This document shows positions 53,182 through 60,913 of a DNA stretch of 64,000 bases, one piece after another (the stretch's first letter is position 1; the number at the start of each line of letters is the position of its first letter). Location: positions 682,001 to 746,000 of the forward strand of contig NZ_WTYQ01000001.1 in NCBI RefSeq assembly GCF_009828105.1, written 5' to 3'. Below the pieces are notes generated by a model that worked only from the letters and a program-made list of their open reading frames with translations, searched no databases and was not told the origin of the DNA. The DNA comes from Altericroceibacterium indicum (lineage in GTDB: Bacteria > Pseudomonadota > Alphaproteobacteria > Sphingomonadales > Sphingomonadaceae). The position numbers and the translations under genes were made by a program.

Positions 53182-53829
53182 ATGAGCACGAAGACCCCGG
53201 CCAATTTCTATTTCGATCCCGTCTCACCCTTCGCCTTTCTGATGTGGAAGCGCCTGCGTGAAGACGATCTCGGACTGGAGATACGCCCGATCCCGGTGCT
53301 TCTGGGGGCGCTGCTCAATCACTGGGGCCTGATCGGCCCGGCGGAAGTGCCGCCCAAACGGGCACAGACCTATCGCATGTGCCAATGGCTTGCTGACAGG
53401 AACGGTATCGCGCTGCACTTTCCCGATACGCATCCATTTCGTTCGGTCGAGGCCCTGCGGCTGCTGATTGCGCTCGATGCGCGCACGGATGCTGTCGATG
53501 CTGTGTTCGAGGCGGTTTTTGCGAAAGGCCGGGATCTGACCGATGGCGCCGAACTGGAGAGGCTCGGCGGCGAACTCGGCCTCTCCAACGTACACGACAG
53601 GATCGCAAGCGCGGATGTGAAGGAGGCCCTGCGAGCCAACACCGAGGCGGCGATCGCGCGCGGCGTATTTGGCGTGCCTACTCTCGCGATCGGGGAGGAC
53701 CTGTTCTGGGGCTTCGATACGCTGGACATGGTGCGCGATTATCTGGCCGATCCCAAAATGTTCCAGACGGCTGAGATGCAACGCCTCGGCACTCTCGATT
53801 ATGGCGTGCCCCGGAGGGCAGAATCGTGA
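53182..53829 (+). CDS. DsbA-family / 2-hydroxychromene-2-carboxylate isomerase-like protein
   Basis: A 215-residue thioredoxin-fold protein of the kappa-GST/DsbA type. The N-terminal FYFDPVSPFAFLMWKRL matches HCCA isomerases (Ser at the active position, not a CxxC pair), RAQTYRMCQWLADRNGI lies in the helical insertion and GVFGVPTLAIGEDLFWG with cis-Pro ends the fold. True HCCA isomerases act in naphthalene degradation, but no other pathway gene is nearby, so the glutathione-dependent substrate is unknown. AAGGAG is seven bases before the ATG. First gene of an overlapping operon. Confidence 0.85.
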   Translation: MSTKTPANFYFDPVSPFAFLMWKRLREDDLGLEIRPIPVLLGALLNHWGLIGPAEVPPKRAQTYRMCQWLADRNGIALHFPDTHPFRSVEALRLLIALDARTDAVDAVFEAVFAKGRDLTDGAELERLGGELGLSNVHDRIASADVKEALRANTEAAIARGVFGVPTLAIGEDLFWGFDTLDMVRDYLADPKMFQTAEMQRLGTLDYGVPRRAES

Positions 53830-54266
53830 CCGGGGTCAATGACCCGCTTCTGCTCGAACGCGTTCGCGAGAGCTTCTCGCGTCAGAGCTTCATGGGGCTG
53901 ATCGGGGCCGAGGTGATCCACGCCAGCCATGGCAAAGTGGTTCTCGATCTGCCGTTCCGGGCTGATCTTTGCCAGCAGAACGGCTTCCTTCATGGCGGCG
54001 TGATCGGTGCGATTGCCGACGTGGCGGGCGGCTATGCGGCCTATTCGGTCTTCGGGGATGGTGACGATGTCCTGACGGTTGAATACAAGCTCAATCTTAT
54101 CCGTCCGGCGACGGGAGAACGCCTGCGCGCCACGGGCGAGGTGCTGCGCGCCGGCCGTGCGCTGACGGTCTGCGATCTCAAGGTCCATGCAATGCGCGAG
54201 GGAGAGGAGGTGCTGTGCGCTTCCGGTCAGCAGACGCTCATGCGCATGGAAACGGCACGGCCATGA
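53826..54266 (+). CDS. PaaI-family hotdog thioesterase
   Basis: A 146-residue hotdog-fold acyl-CoA thioesterase-like protein. The family block QNGFLHGGVIGAIADVAGGYAAYS is in the centre with the HGG and acidic Asp of the active site, and TVEYKLNLIRPATGERLRATGEVLRAGR follows. The start is GTG at 53826, overlapping the preceding stop by four bases (GTGA). The acyl group hydrolysed is not known. Confidence 0.88.
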   Translation: MTGVNDPLLLERVRESFSRQSFMGLIGAEVIHASHGKVVLDLPFRADLCQQNGFLHGGVIGAIADVAGGYAAYSVFGDGDDVLTVEYKLNLIRPATGERLRATGEVLRAGRALTVCDLKVHAMREGEEVLCASGQQTLMRMETARP

Positions 54267-54814
54267 CATTTCCAGCGCTCGTGCTTCCCGGCATCGGTGG
54301 TTCTGGGCCGGACCATTGGCAAAGCCATTGGGAGCGGACCGATCCCGACATGAGCCGCTTCGCACCGTCCGATTGGGACCGACCGGAACTCGCCGACTGG
54401 TGCGAGGCGCTGGATCGGGCCGTTGCGGCGCTGGACCGCCCGCCCATTCTGGTCGCGCATAGCCTGGCCTGCCTGCTGGTGGCGCATTGGGCGGCTTCGC
54501 GCGCAACTCCGGTAGCTGGCGCGATGCTGGTCGCCGTGCCCGACCCGTTCGAACCGGCGTTTCCGGATGAAGCGCGCTCTTTCGCGCAAGTGCCGGAACA
54601 GCCTCTGCGGTTTCCCAGCCTGATCGTCGCCAGCGCGAACGATCCTTACGGGACGCTCGATTACAGCAAACGGCGCGCCGGGCAGTGGGGCTCGCGGCTG
54701 ATCGTGTTGGGTCCGCTCGGCCATATCAACGCGGGCAGCAATCTGGGCGATTGGCCGGAGGGCCGGGTTATCCTCACTTCATTTCGCGCTGAAATCGAAG
54801 GGAATGGAGCATGA
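54263..54814 (+). CDS. RBBP9/YdeN-family alpha/beta hydrolase
   Basis: A 183-residue serine hydrolase. It begins FPALVLPGIGGSGPDHWQSHWE, has the nucleophile elbow VAHSLACLLVAHWA and ends in GPLGHINAGSNLGDWPEG carrying the catalytic His, with Asp in SANDPYG. Members of the RBBP9/YdeN group are small esterases or aminopeptidase-like hydrolases. Its ATG overlaps the thioesterase stop (ATGA), and its own stop overlaps the next gene in the same way. Confidence 0.85.
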   Translation: MTFPALVLPGIGGSGPDHWQSHWERTDPDMSRFAPSDWDRPELADWCEALDRAVAALDRPPILVAHSLACLLVAHWAASRATPVAGAMLVAVPDPFEPAFPDEARSFAQVPEQPLRFPSLIVASANDPYGTLDYSKRRAGQWGSRLIVLGPLGHINAGSNLGDWPEGRVILTSFRAEIEGNGA

Positions 54815-55458
54815 CCATCTTGACGGCGCTTGCCGGGTTCACGCTGGCCGCCGGGCTTCTCGTCGTCACACCCGGGCTCGACATGGCACTGGTTCTGCGC
54901 ACGCTCGCCGTCGAGGGGCCGCGTCAGGCTCTCGCGGCGGCGGCAGGCGTGGTTGTGGGCGTTCTTGCCTGGGGGCTGATTGTGGCGCTGGGGCTTGGCG
55001 CGCTGCTCGCGCTGTCAGGCACGCTCTACACGATCCTGCAATATGCAGGCGCCGCCTATTTGCTCTGGCTGGGGCTGGGCATGGTTCGGGCGGCTCTCAA
55101 GTCGGGTGAGGGCTCCGATGCAGCAGGTCCGGCATTGGCGCCTGCTCCATCACGATCGGGCAACTGGTTCAGGAAGGGCCTGCTTACCAATCTGCTCAAT
55201 CCCAAGATGGGCGTCTTCTATGTGAGCTTCCTGCCGCAGTTCATCCCGGCGGGAGCATCGGTAATGGGCTTCAGTCTGTTGCTGGCATCGCTTCATGCCG
55301 TGCTCGGCATGGCCTGGTTCGCGCTCCTGATCCTTGGCAGCCGTCCGCTGCGGCGCTGGTTCGCGAGAGAAGCCGTAACGCGCTGGCTCGATGGCCTGAC
55401 CGGCGGCGTTCTCATCGCGCTGGGCCTGCGCATCGCCTTCCATCCGGCGCAGCGATAG
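54811..55458 (+). CDS. LysE/RhtB-family exporter
   Basis: A 215-residue inner-membrane exporter with about six helices. The N-terminal VVTPGLDMALVLRTLAVEGPRQALAAAAG is the LysE/RhtB motif region; NLLNPKMGVFYVSFLPQFIP is the conserved second motif. The family exports amino acids or other small amines. Coupled by ATGA overlap to the hydrolase gene. Confidence 0.9.
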   Translation: MTILTALAGFTLAAGLLVVTPGLDMALVLRTLAVEGPRQALAAAAGVVVGVLAWGLIVALGLGALLALSGTLYTILQYAGAAYLLWLGLGMVRAALKSGEGSDAAGPALAPAPSRSGNWFRKGLLTNLLNPKMGVFYVSFLPQFIPAGASVMGFSLLLASLHAVLGMAWFALLILGSRPLRRWFAREAVTRWLDGLTGGVLIALGLRIAFHPAQR

Positions 55459-55482
55459 CGTCGTTTCCATATTGAGAGAGAC

Positions 55483-56103
55483 ATGCAGATAGCCGTTCTG
55501 ACTTTCGACGCGTTCAACGAACTGGATTCGTTCATCGCGTCGACGATCCTCAATCGCCTCACGCCGCTTGGATGGGACGCTTATATCACGTCACCCGACG
55601 ACGAAGTGACGTCGATGAACGGTGTCACGATCCGCCGTCAGCGTCCTCTCGAATTCGCGGAAGAAGCAGACGCAGTCCTGATCGGCAGCGGCATCCGCAC
55701 GCGCGACGTGGCTCGCGATGACGCGCTGCTGGCACGGCTTCGGCTCGATCCTGAGCGCCAGTTGATCGGTGCACAGTGTTCGGGCACGCTGCTGCTGGCG
55801 AAGCTTGGCCTGGTTGACGATCTGCCTGCGTGCACGGACCTCACGACCAAACCATGGGTCATGGAGGCGGGCGTGAACATCATCGATGCACCGTTCATCG
55901 CACATGGCAATGTGGCCACGGCGGGCGGTTGCCTCGCCTCGCATTATCTCGCGGCCTGGATGATCGCGCGCGGTGGTTCGGTGGAACAGGCGCGCGAAGC
56001 GATCCACTATGTCGCGCCGGTGGGCGAAAAGGAGATTTACGTCGAACGGGCGATGGCTGTCATCGCGCCGCATCTGACAGACAGCATGGCAGAGATCGGC
56101 TAA
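55483..56103 (+). CDS. DJ-1/PfpI-family protein
   Basis: A 206-residue class I glutamine amidotransferase-like protein. MQIAVLTFDAFNELDSFI opens the Rossmann-like core and GAQCSGTLLLAKLGLV holds the nucleophile Cys; ATAGGCLASHYLAAW follows. Members act as chaperones, glyoxalases, isonitrile hydratases or regulators. It follows the exporter by 24 bases on the same strand, probably in the same transcript. Confidence 0.85.
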   Translation: MQIAVLTFDAFNELDSFIASTILNRLTPLGWDAYITSPDDEVTSMNGVTIRRQRPLEFAEEADAVLIGSGIRTRDVARDDALLARLRLDPERQLIGAQCSGTLLLAKLGLVDDLPACTDLTTKPWVMEAGVNIIDAPFIAHGNVATAGGCLASHYLAAWMIARGGSVEQAREAIHYVAPVGEKEIYVERAMAVIAPHLTDSMAEIG

Positions 56104-56129
56104 GGCTATCCGGTTCGCACACGAGACGG

Positions 56130-56759
56130 ATGATGCCGGTCAGTTCAACCACACTGCACTCGTGGCTCGCCGCGCGGTCCGTCGCTCGCGGGTTGCCTAC
56201 CCCTGTGTCCGATCACGGTGGGTACAGGGTGAACACCAATTCCGACACGGAGATTTGCCGGTGGGTATTCGCACGCCCGTCCATGGAAATGGTCGAACTG
56301 GCGCGAACGATCGATCGGCCCGGCTATTTCATCAAGCTGTGTGGCTCCTCTGATGAATTGCGCAGTGTGATGCCTTCGGGCTGGCGTCTCGACCTGGAAC
56401 GATATTTCATGACCGGGCGGCAAGCATCGACTTCGCAACCACTTCCCAAAGGCTACACCATCGAAATCGAGCAGAGCGGCATGATCCGTCGCGTCGCAAT
56501 CCGATGCGAAACCGGCGATCTGGCGGCGAGCGGACATGCCGCCGAAATCCCTAGTGCCTTTATTTATGACCGCATAGAGACGGCCCTCGCGCATCGACGT
56601 AAAGGGCTTGGCCGTATTGTAATGGCCTCGCTTGCGCGGACGAAATACAGCGATGTCCCCGAGTTGCTCGTCGCGACGAATGAGGGGCGCCTCCTCTATG
56701 AGGCGCTAGGGTGGCATGTGCTGTCGCCATACGCGACGGCGTCGATTCCATGCATGTGA
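56130..56759 (+). CDS. GNAT-family N-acetyltransferase
   Basis: A 209-residue acetyltransferase. The acetyl-CoA loop is visible in ALAHRRKGLGRIVMASLA and the end of the fold in ELLVATNEGRLLYEALGWHVLSPYATA. The N-terminal half (TLHSWLAARSVARGLPTP) is less typical of GNATs. The tandem ATGATG at 56130/56133 gives the start. Substrate unknown. It follows the DJ-1 gene by 26 bases. Confidence 0.82.
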   Translation: MMPVSSTTLHSWLAARSVARGLPTPVSDHGGYRVNTNSDTEICRWVFARPSMEMVELARTIDRPGYFIKLCGSSDELRSVMPSGWRLDLERYFMTGRQASTSQPLPKGYTIEIEQSGMIRRVAIRCETGDLAASGHAAEIPSAFIYDRIETALAHRRKGLGRIVMASLARTKYSDVPELLVATNEGRLLYEALGWHVLSPYATASIPCM

Positions 56760-56979
56760 CAAGCTGGCGAGAGTTTGCCGGTTGCCGTTGAAGGCCGGAT
56801 CGATTAACGGACTGCGCGATGACAGGCACCAGCAATCCTCTTTGCATGAACTATTGGCGCTCCTTTTAAGGAGCGGCATGTCGTCATCATTTGTGACCAT
56901 CGCCGTCGTGTCCGGCATGCGTATGGTCAATCGACAATCATTGCACTGGTCACGGCGGCTTTTCTGAATAGGAAAACCC

Positions 56980-57597
56980 GTGACGTTTATGAACAAGGTG
57001 CATTGGACGCTGGATCCCGGTCGATGTGCGTTGTTGCTCCATGATCTTCAGCCACACTATCTTGAGAGACTTTCCGACCGTGAAAGTGTGATCGCGAATG
57101 CCGGGCAGATCGCTCGCCAGTGTGTCCGCCAAGGTGTGCCGGTGTTCGCCTCGCAGGTGCCATGGACGCGGGAGATCCGTGAACGTGGTCTGATGATGGA
57201 TATGTGGGGGCGCGGGCCCGGCTCTTCATCACCTGCTCTCGATCCGGAGCTGGGACTGGCAGAGCATGAAGTGCGGTTGCTGGCAAAAAGAAGCTACAGC
57301 GCCTTTTGCGGGAATGACTTTGAGGTATCCCTCCGTCGGCTTGGCAAAGACTCGATCATTATCGCTGGAGTCTATACCTCTATTGGGTGTTATCTTTCCG
57401 CCGCTGATGCCTTCATGCGCGACATTCGCGTGTTCCTCGTATCGGATGCTTCTGCCGATTTCGAACTGACTGATCATCTCGCCGGACTGGCAGCTGCCGC
57501 AAAGACATGCGCGCGAGTCGTCACCACGGCGCAGACATTGGAGTGTCTGCGCGGAACGGCTCGCCCGGCATTCTCGCATCGCATCGATGTCTGCTGA
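56980..57597 (+). CDS. isochorismatase-family cysteine hydrolase
   Basis: A 205-residue isochorismatase-like hydrolase. The catalytic triad is visible: Asp in ALLLHDLQPHYL near residue 21, Lys in LLAKRSYSAFCGNDF near 101, and Cys in IIAGVYTSIGCYLSAADA near 130. Isochorismatases feed siderophore and phenazine synthesis (PhzD/EntB-like), but no such genes are nearby. The start is GTG at 56980; an in-frame ATG is three codons on. A 220-base gap separates it from the preceding operon. Confidence 0.87.
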   Translation: MTFMNKVHWTLDPGRCALLLHDLQPHYLERLSDRESVIANAGQIARQCVRQGVPVFASQVPWTREIRERGLMMDMWGRGPGSSSPALDPELGLAEHEVRLLAKRSYSAFCGNDFEVSLRRLGKDSIIIAGVYTSIGCYLSAADAFMRDIRVFLVSDASADFELTDHLAGLAAAAKTCARVVTTAQTLECLRGTARPAFSHRIDVC

Positions 57598-57676
57598 ATA
57601 CCGTTTGGGCCACGTCGGGTGAGGGGTGGGCAGGCTCCGAACCCCATGGTGACATTGGTGAGAACGCCACCCCCTT

Positions 57677-57712
57677 GGCTGCCCGTCCGTGCGACATTCC
57701 GGACGGGCAGCC
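57677..57712. terminator. hairpin between convergent isochorismatase and catB genes
   Basis: GGCTGCCCGTCCG (57677-57689) and its exact complement (57700-57712) form a 13-bp GC-rich stem with a 10-base loop in the 126-base gap between two convergent stops. No T-run, but the position is right for termination in both directions. Confidence 0.65.
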
Positions 57713-57723
57713 TGCCCGGGGGA

Positions 57724-58362
57724 TTACACTGCGTCCCGAACGACGTCCCGCCAATAGGCGTGAAGCTCGCTCACCGACGAGGATGTGAGGTACGGCATCG
57801 CTTCACGAAGGTGCTCATCGGCCCAGTCCCACCACTTCAGTTCGAGCAGTCTGGCGACGTCGGCCGCTTCAAAGCGCATCCGAATGGCCTTCGCCGGATT
57901 GCCGCCGACGATGGTGTAGGGGGCAACGTCGTTAGTCACCAGCGCGCGGGTGCCGATCACTGCGCCGTCGCCGATCGTCACGCCGGGCATGATGATGGCT
58001 TCCGAGCCAATCCACACGTCGTTGCCAATCACGGTATCGCCTGCGGGAAGGTATCCGTTGGCGGCGTCTTCGAAGGTTGGCACTTCGGGCATCCAGTAGA
58101 AGGGGAAGGTGCTGATCCAGTCGTTCCGGTGGCCCTGATTGCCCGCCATGATGAAGGCCGCGCCCGATCCGATCGAGCAGAAGCTGCCGATGATCAGTCT
58201 GTCCGCGCCCTCGTCCGGCACGAGGAAGCGAGCGCAATCGTCGAAGCTGTGACCGTGATAGTAGCCCGAATAGTAGCTGTAGCGCCCGACGATAATGTTG
58301 GGGTTGGTAACTTGACGATCGAGAGTGATGCCCTTGAACGGGCTTTCGAAGAAATTGCTCAT
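57724..58362 (-). CDS. catB: CatB-type (xenobiotic) O-acetyltransferase
   Basis: A 212-residue left-handed beta-helix acetyltransferase closely patterned on type B chloramphenicol acetyltransferases. It shows [40 protein letters not shown] with the active-site His, [39 protein letters not shown] and [14 protein letters not shown]. Length fits CatB proteins of about 210 residues. Activity on chloramphenicol is an inference from this close resemblance; virginiamycin-type (Vat) or general xenobiotic acetylation is the alternative. It stands alone on the minus strand, with a 255-base gap upstream. Confidence 0.88.
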   Translation of the reverse strand: MSNFFESPFKGITLDRQVTNPNIIVGRYSYYSGYYHGHSFDDCARFLVPDEGADRLIIGSFCSIGSGAAFIMAGNQGHRNDWISTFPFYWMPEVPTFEDAANGYLPAGDTVIGNDVWIGSEAIIMPGVTIGDGAVIGTRALVTNDVAPYTIVGGNPAKAIRMRFEAADVARLLELKWWDWADEHLREAMPYLTSSSVSELHAYWRDVVRDAV

Positions 58363-58617
58363 GAAAATGTACCATTGAATGCTAGCCGCTGTGGGCCGTG
58401 TCGTTCTTCATGCGCCTGGTGCACATAGAATTACCAGCGGCAGGCCGATAATGGGACCGCCGCACAAACTCCTCACGCAGACCCGCGCGGGAGACGATTC
58501 AGATGGTACAGTCTGCCGACTTCATAATGCCATTATGCGTTGACTTATAATTGAAAAGCAAGCCCGCGCTCCATGCGCATACAAGTATGGCGATCGGTGA
58601 AGGCGAGTTGAGCTGGA

Positions 58618-58929
58618 TCACTCGCTTCCGGCCTGCTCGATCACCAGGATGCGTGCTTCGCCAAGGGGGTGGGCGACATGTTCATCGCCCGGCTCGGCGA
58701 GAAAAATGTCCCCTGATTCAAGATGCAGAACCTGTTCGCCGCCAGCGGTCCGGACGTGCATGTCGACACGCCCGTCGAGGACAGCGAAGACTTCCGGGCC
58801 ATCGTTGATGTGCCAGCGGTAGGGCTGGTCGGTCCAGTGCAGCCGCACGGTCGCGTCGTCGATCCGCTCGATCGACAGCGCGTCCCAGGCTGATCTGCCG
58901 GTGAAGTCGCGGGCGCGGATTACCTGCAT
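58618..58929 (-). CDS. small cupin protein
   Basis: A 103-residue cupin with motif parts WHINDGPEVFAVLDGRVDMHV and GDIFLAEPGDEHVAHPLGEA. The ATG at 58929 with AGGA upstream is preferred over ATGs at 58941 and 58965. It is the last gene of the minus-strand LysE-SnoaL-GFA-RES-cupin string. Ligand unknown. Confidence 0.8.
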   Translation of the reverse strand: MQVIRARDFTGRSAWDALSIERIDDATVRLHWTDQPYRWHINDGPEVFAVLDGRVDMHVRTAGGEQVLHLESGDIFLAEPGDEHVAHPLGEARILVIEQAGSE

Positions 58930-58977
58930 TTCTATCCTCATTCTGTCATGTTTTCTTCCGCTCAAGACGGGATGCGA

Positions 58978-59436
58978 TTACTCTTGGCGATATTTGTCGA
59001 GCATGGGTGGTCGATGGAGGCACTCCGAGAACTTGAACGGGCGAACGGTCAGCGGCCTTATTCTCGCCGCGTCAGGATGGCGCGGATTCATGAGGACGAT
59101 ATCCGCTTCCGGCAAAACGGCGGAGCTGACGGCCGCTAGCAGGGATCGTCCGCTATCAAGCCAGGTGTCCACGAAGGCGATCTTGACCCCGTCTGTAAGG
59201 TCGTTCGGCACGCGTTCGGGTAGATCGTCGATTTCGGTCCATCCAAGCAAATGGTCAGCGTCCATCAGTTCCCGATCCTCCAGCGCATAACGAAGCGCGA
59301 CAAGAACGGCGAGGCCAGCTTCGCTCGCAAAATTGACGACGGGGCGTCCGGGCGAGGAATAGCGGCCGCCGAATTTCATCGGGCCTGAACCATCGAGCGC
59401 CAGATAGGACTCGCGCGTCAGTCGCCACAGCTTCAT
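58978..59436 (-). CDS. RES-domain protein without adjacent antitoxin
   Basis: A 152-residue RES-fold protein. The start MKLWRLTRESYLALDG, FGGRYSSPGRPVVNF, and the C-terminal DTWLDSGRSLLAAVSSAVLP, then MNPRHPDAARI are those of RES toxins that degrade NAD+. From memory of the family, the residue after PVV is normally Tyr and is Asn here, and the Glu expected about 11 residues later (LLE) is replaced by Val. The active site may therefore be altered. No Xre/MbcA-like antitoxin gene is next to it. AAAGGA is five bases before the ATG. Confidence 0.78.
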   Translation of the reverse strand: MKLWRLTRESYLALDGSGPMKFGGRYSSPGRPVVNFASEAGLAVLVALRYALEDRELMDADHLLGWTEIDDLPERVPNDLTDGVKIAFVDTWLDSGRSLLAAVSSAVLPEADIVLMNPRHPDAARIRPLTVRPFKFSECLHRPPMLDKYRQE

Positions 59437-59452
59437 TGTGTTCCTTTCACGA

Positions 59453-59854
59453 TCATACCGGCGGGCCCTTGGCATATTGGGGTTTGCCATCGTCGAGCCG
59501 CAGCCATTCCTGCTTGCTGGAGGTCCAGATATGTTCTTGTGGCGCGTAACGGTCAGGCGTGTCGATGCTCCCCATGCTCAGTCCGACCGTGCCGGCGCTT
59601 TGCCTTTCCGAGAACAGGCTCGTCCCGCAATTCTGGCAAAAGCCTCGTCGCACATCCCCGTCAGACCCGCACCAGCCTACTGGGCCGGACATGGCTACAC
59701 TCTCCAACGGCACCATGACCCGAGCATAAAATGCCGCGCCAGTCGCCTTCTGGCAGCGATGGCAATGGCAGGCGCGAATATTGAGGATTTCGCCGGTGCT
59801 GGTGTAGCGGCAGGCGCCGCACAGACATCCACCTTCGATGGGATCAGGCATCAT
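59453..59854 (-). CDS. GFA-family (S-hydroxymethylglutathione-type) zinc protein
   Basis: A 133-residue protein of the GFA family, zinc-binding and related to enzymes that handle formaldehyde-glutathione adducts. The metal sites are visible as GGCLCGACRY, CHCHRCQKATGA and FCQNCGTSLF. The start at tandem ATGATG (59854/59851) has AGGAG seven bases upstream and overlaps the SnoaL-like stop. Real substrates of these homologues are mostly unknown. Confidence 0.88.
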   Translation of the reverse strand: MMPDPIEGGCLCGACRYTSTGEILNIRACHCHRCQKATGAAFYARVMVPLESVAMSGPVGWCGSDGDVRRGFCQNCGTSLFSERQSAGTVGLSMGSIDTPDRYAPQEHIWTSSKQEWLRLDDGKPQYAKGPPV

Positions 59855-60227
59855 GCGGCATCTCCTGCGCACTATAGAAACTCTCGCCTTCGACCTGTCG
59901 GTCGTCCACGAAGCGCATCGTTTCGAGCGCCCGCCTGGCCTTGCCGTTGCGGCGGGCCACATAGTGGACGCCGAGCACCTGGCGTTCGATATCGCAGACG
60001 GCAGCGATCAGGGTAAAGTGCAGTTCAGACGAAGCCTCCAGCGCCCTTGACCAATAGGCGCGCAAACTGGCCTTGCCTTCGATGATGGGAGATCCCGTCA
60101 GTTCCGCGGCCAATGGGCTGATGAAGCGCGCGCCTTCGGCAAAGTGCGCCAGAATGGCGTCGAGATCGCGCGCGTTCCAGTTGGCGATCCAGTTCCCCGC
60201 GAACATCTCCATTTCTTCCCGGTTCAT
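59844..60227 (-). CDS. SnoaL/NTF2-like protein
   Basis: A 127-residue cone-fold protein. WIANWNARDLDAILAHFAEG at the start and PIIEGKASLRAYWSRALEASSELHF next to it are the typical SnoaL-like pattern. Members bind or isomerise small hydrophobic molecules. AAGGA is seven bases before the ATG. It follows the LysE gene by 11 bases and overlaps the GFA start, so it is co-transcribed. Confidence 0.85.
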   Translation of the reverse strand: MNREEMEMFAGNWIANWNARDLDAILAHFAEGARFISPLAAELTGSPIIEGKASLRAYWSRALEASSELHFTLIAAVCDIERQVLGVHYVARRNGKARRALETMRFVDDRQVEGESFYSAQEMPHDA

Positions 60228-60238
60228 CGCGTTGTCCT

Positions 60239-60832
60239 TCAGATCAGAAACAGCAGGGCGGTGAGCGCGGTCAGAACCGCCATCACGCGCACGAACACGA
60301 TCATGCCCTTACGGCTTTCGAGCAGTTCGCGGGCCCCCGCGCCCATCGCCGCCCAGGTTGCGATGGAAGGCAGGCCGACCAGCACAAATGCCGCGACGAT
60401 AACGCCGAGCTGCAGGGCGAGCGGCCGGCCGGGCACGGTAAAGCTGGCGATGGCGGGCATGGTGATCGCCCAGGCCTTGGGATTGACGAATTGGAAGGCA
60501 GCCGCCTGAAAGAAAGTCAGCGGATGCGAGCCCTCGCGGCGCTCGACGCCTTCCGATTGCCACAGCTTTACCGCCAGCCATCCGAGATAGACAGCACCGA
60601 AGATCCGCACCGCCCAGCGCAGCACCGGCCATGCCTCGAACAGCGCACCCAGACCCAGCCCGCTGAGCACCAGCATGAGCGCGCAACCGAAATTGATTCC
60701 GAAGATGTGCGGGATGGTCCGGCGGAATCCGAACACCAGCCCCGACGAGGCGAGCATGATGTTGTTGGGGCCGGGCGTGGCGGTGCAGACGAAACTGTAC
60801 AGCGCAAGCGGGGCAAGCAGACTCGTATCCAT
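60239..60832 (-). CDS. LysE/RhtB-family exporter (divergent from MocR)
   Basis: A 197-residue exporter of about six membrane helices. It has the N-terminal motif TATPGPNNIMLASSGLVFGFRRTIPHIFGI in two blocks and the QFVNPKAWAITMPAI region. AGGAG is six bases before the ATG at 60832. It is the first gene of the five-gene minus operon and shares an 81-base promoter gap with the MocR gene, whose product is the likely regulator. The exported compound is presumably an amine or amino acid. Confidence 0.92.
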   Translation of the reverse strand: MDTSLLAPLALYSFVCTATPGPNNIMLASSGLVFGFRRTIPHIFGINFGCALMLVLSGLGLGALFEAWPVLRWAVRIFGAVYLGWLAVKLWQSEGVERREGSHPLTFFQAAAFQFVNPKAWAITMPAIASFTVPGRPLALQLGVIVAAFVLVGLPSIATWAAMGAGARELLESRKGMIVFVRVMAVLTALTALLFLI

Positions 60833-60884
60833 GATGTTCTCCTGCGAAGCTGGATGATCATCATTGAACTATGAGTCAAATGTG

Positions 60885-60904
60885 ATATTGAACCGGTTCA
60901 ATAT
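60885..60904. promoter_or_regulatory. 20-bp perfect palindrome, probable MocR operator
   Basis: ATATTGAACCGGTTCAATAT, a perfect inverted repeat without spacer, lies 9 bases before the MocR start and about 50 bases upstream of the LysE start. A related half-site, CATTGAACT, occurs at 60862-60870. It is well placed for autoregulation and control of the divergent operon. Confidence 0.72.
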
Positions 60905-60913
60905 AGATCGGGA

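Noticed and set aside
59438-60050. Plus-strand frames of 70-190 codons opposite the GFA and SnoaL genes
   Set aside because: They are shadows in GC-rich DNA; the minus-strand proteins have clear metal motifs, overlapping starts and ribosome sites.
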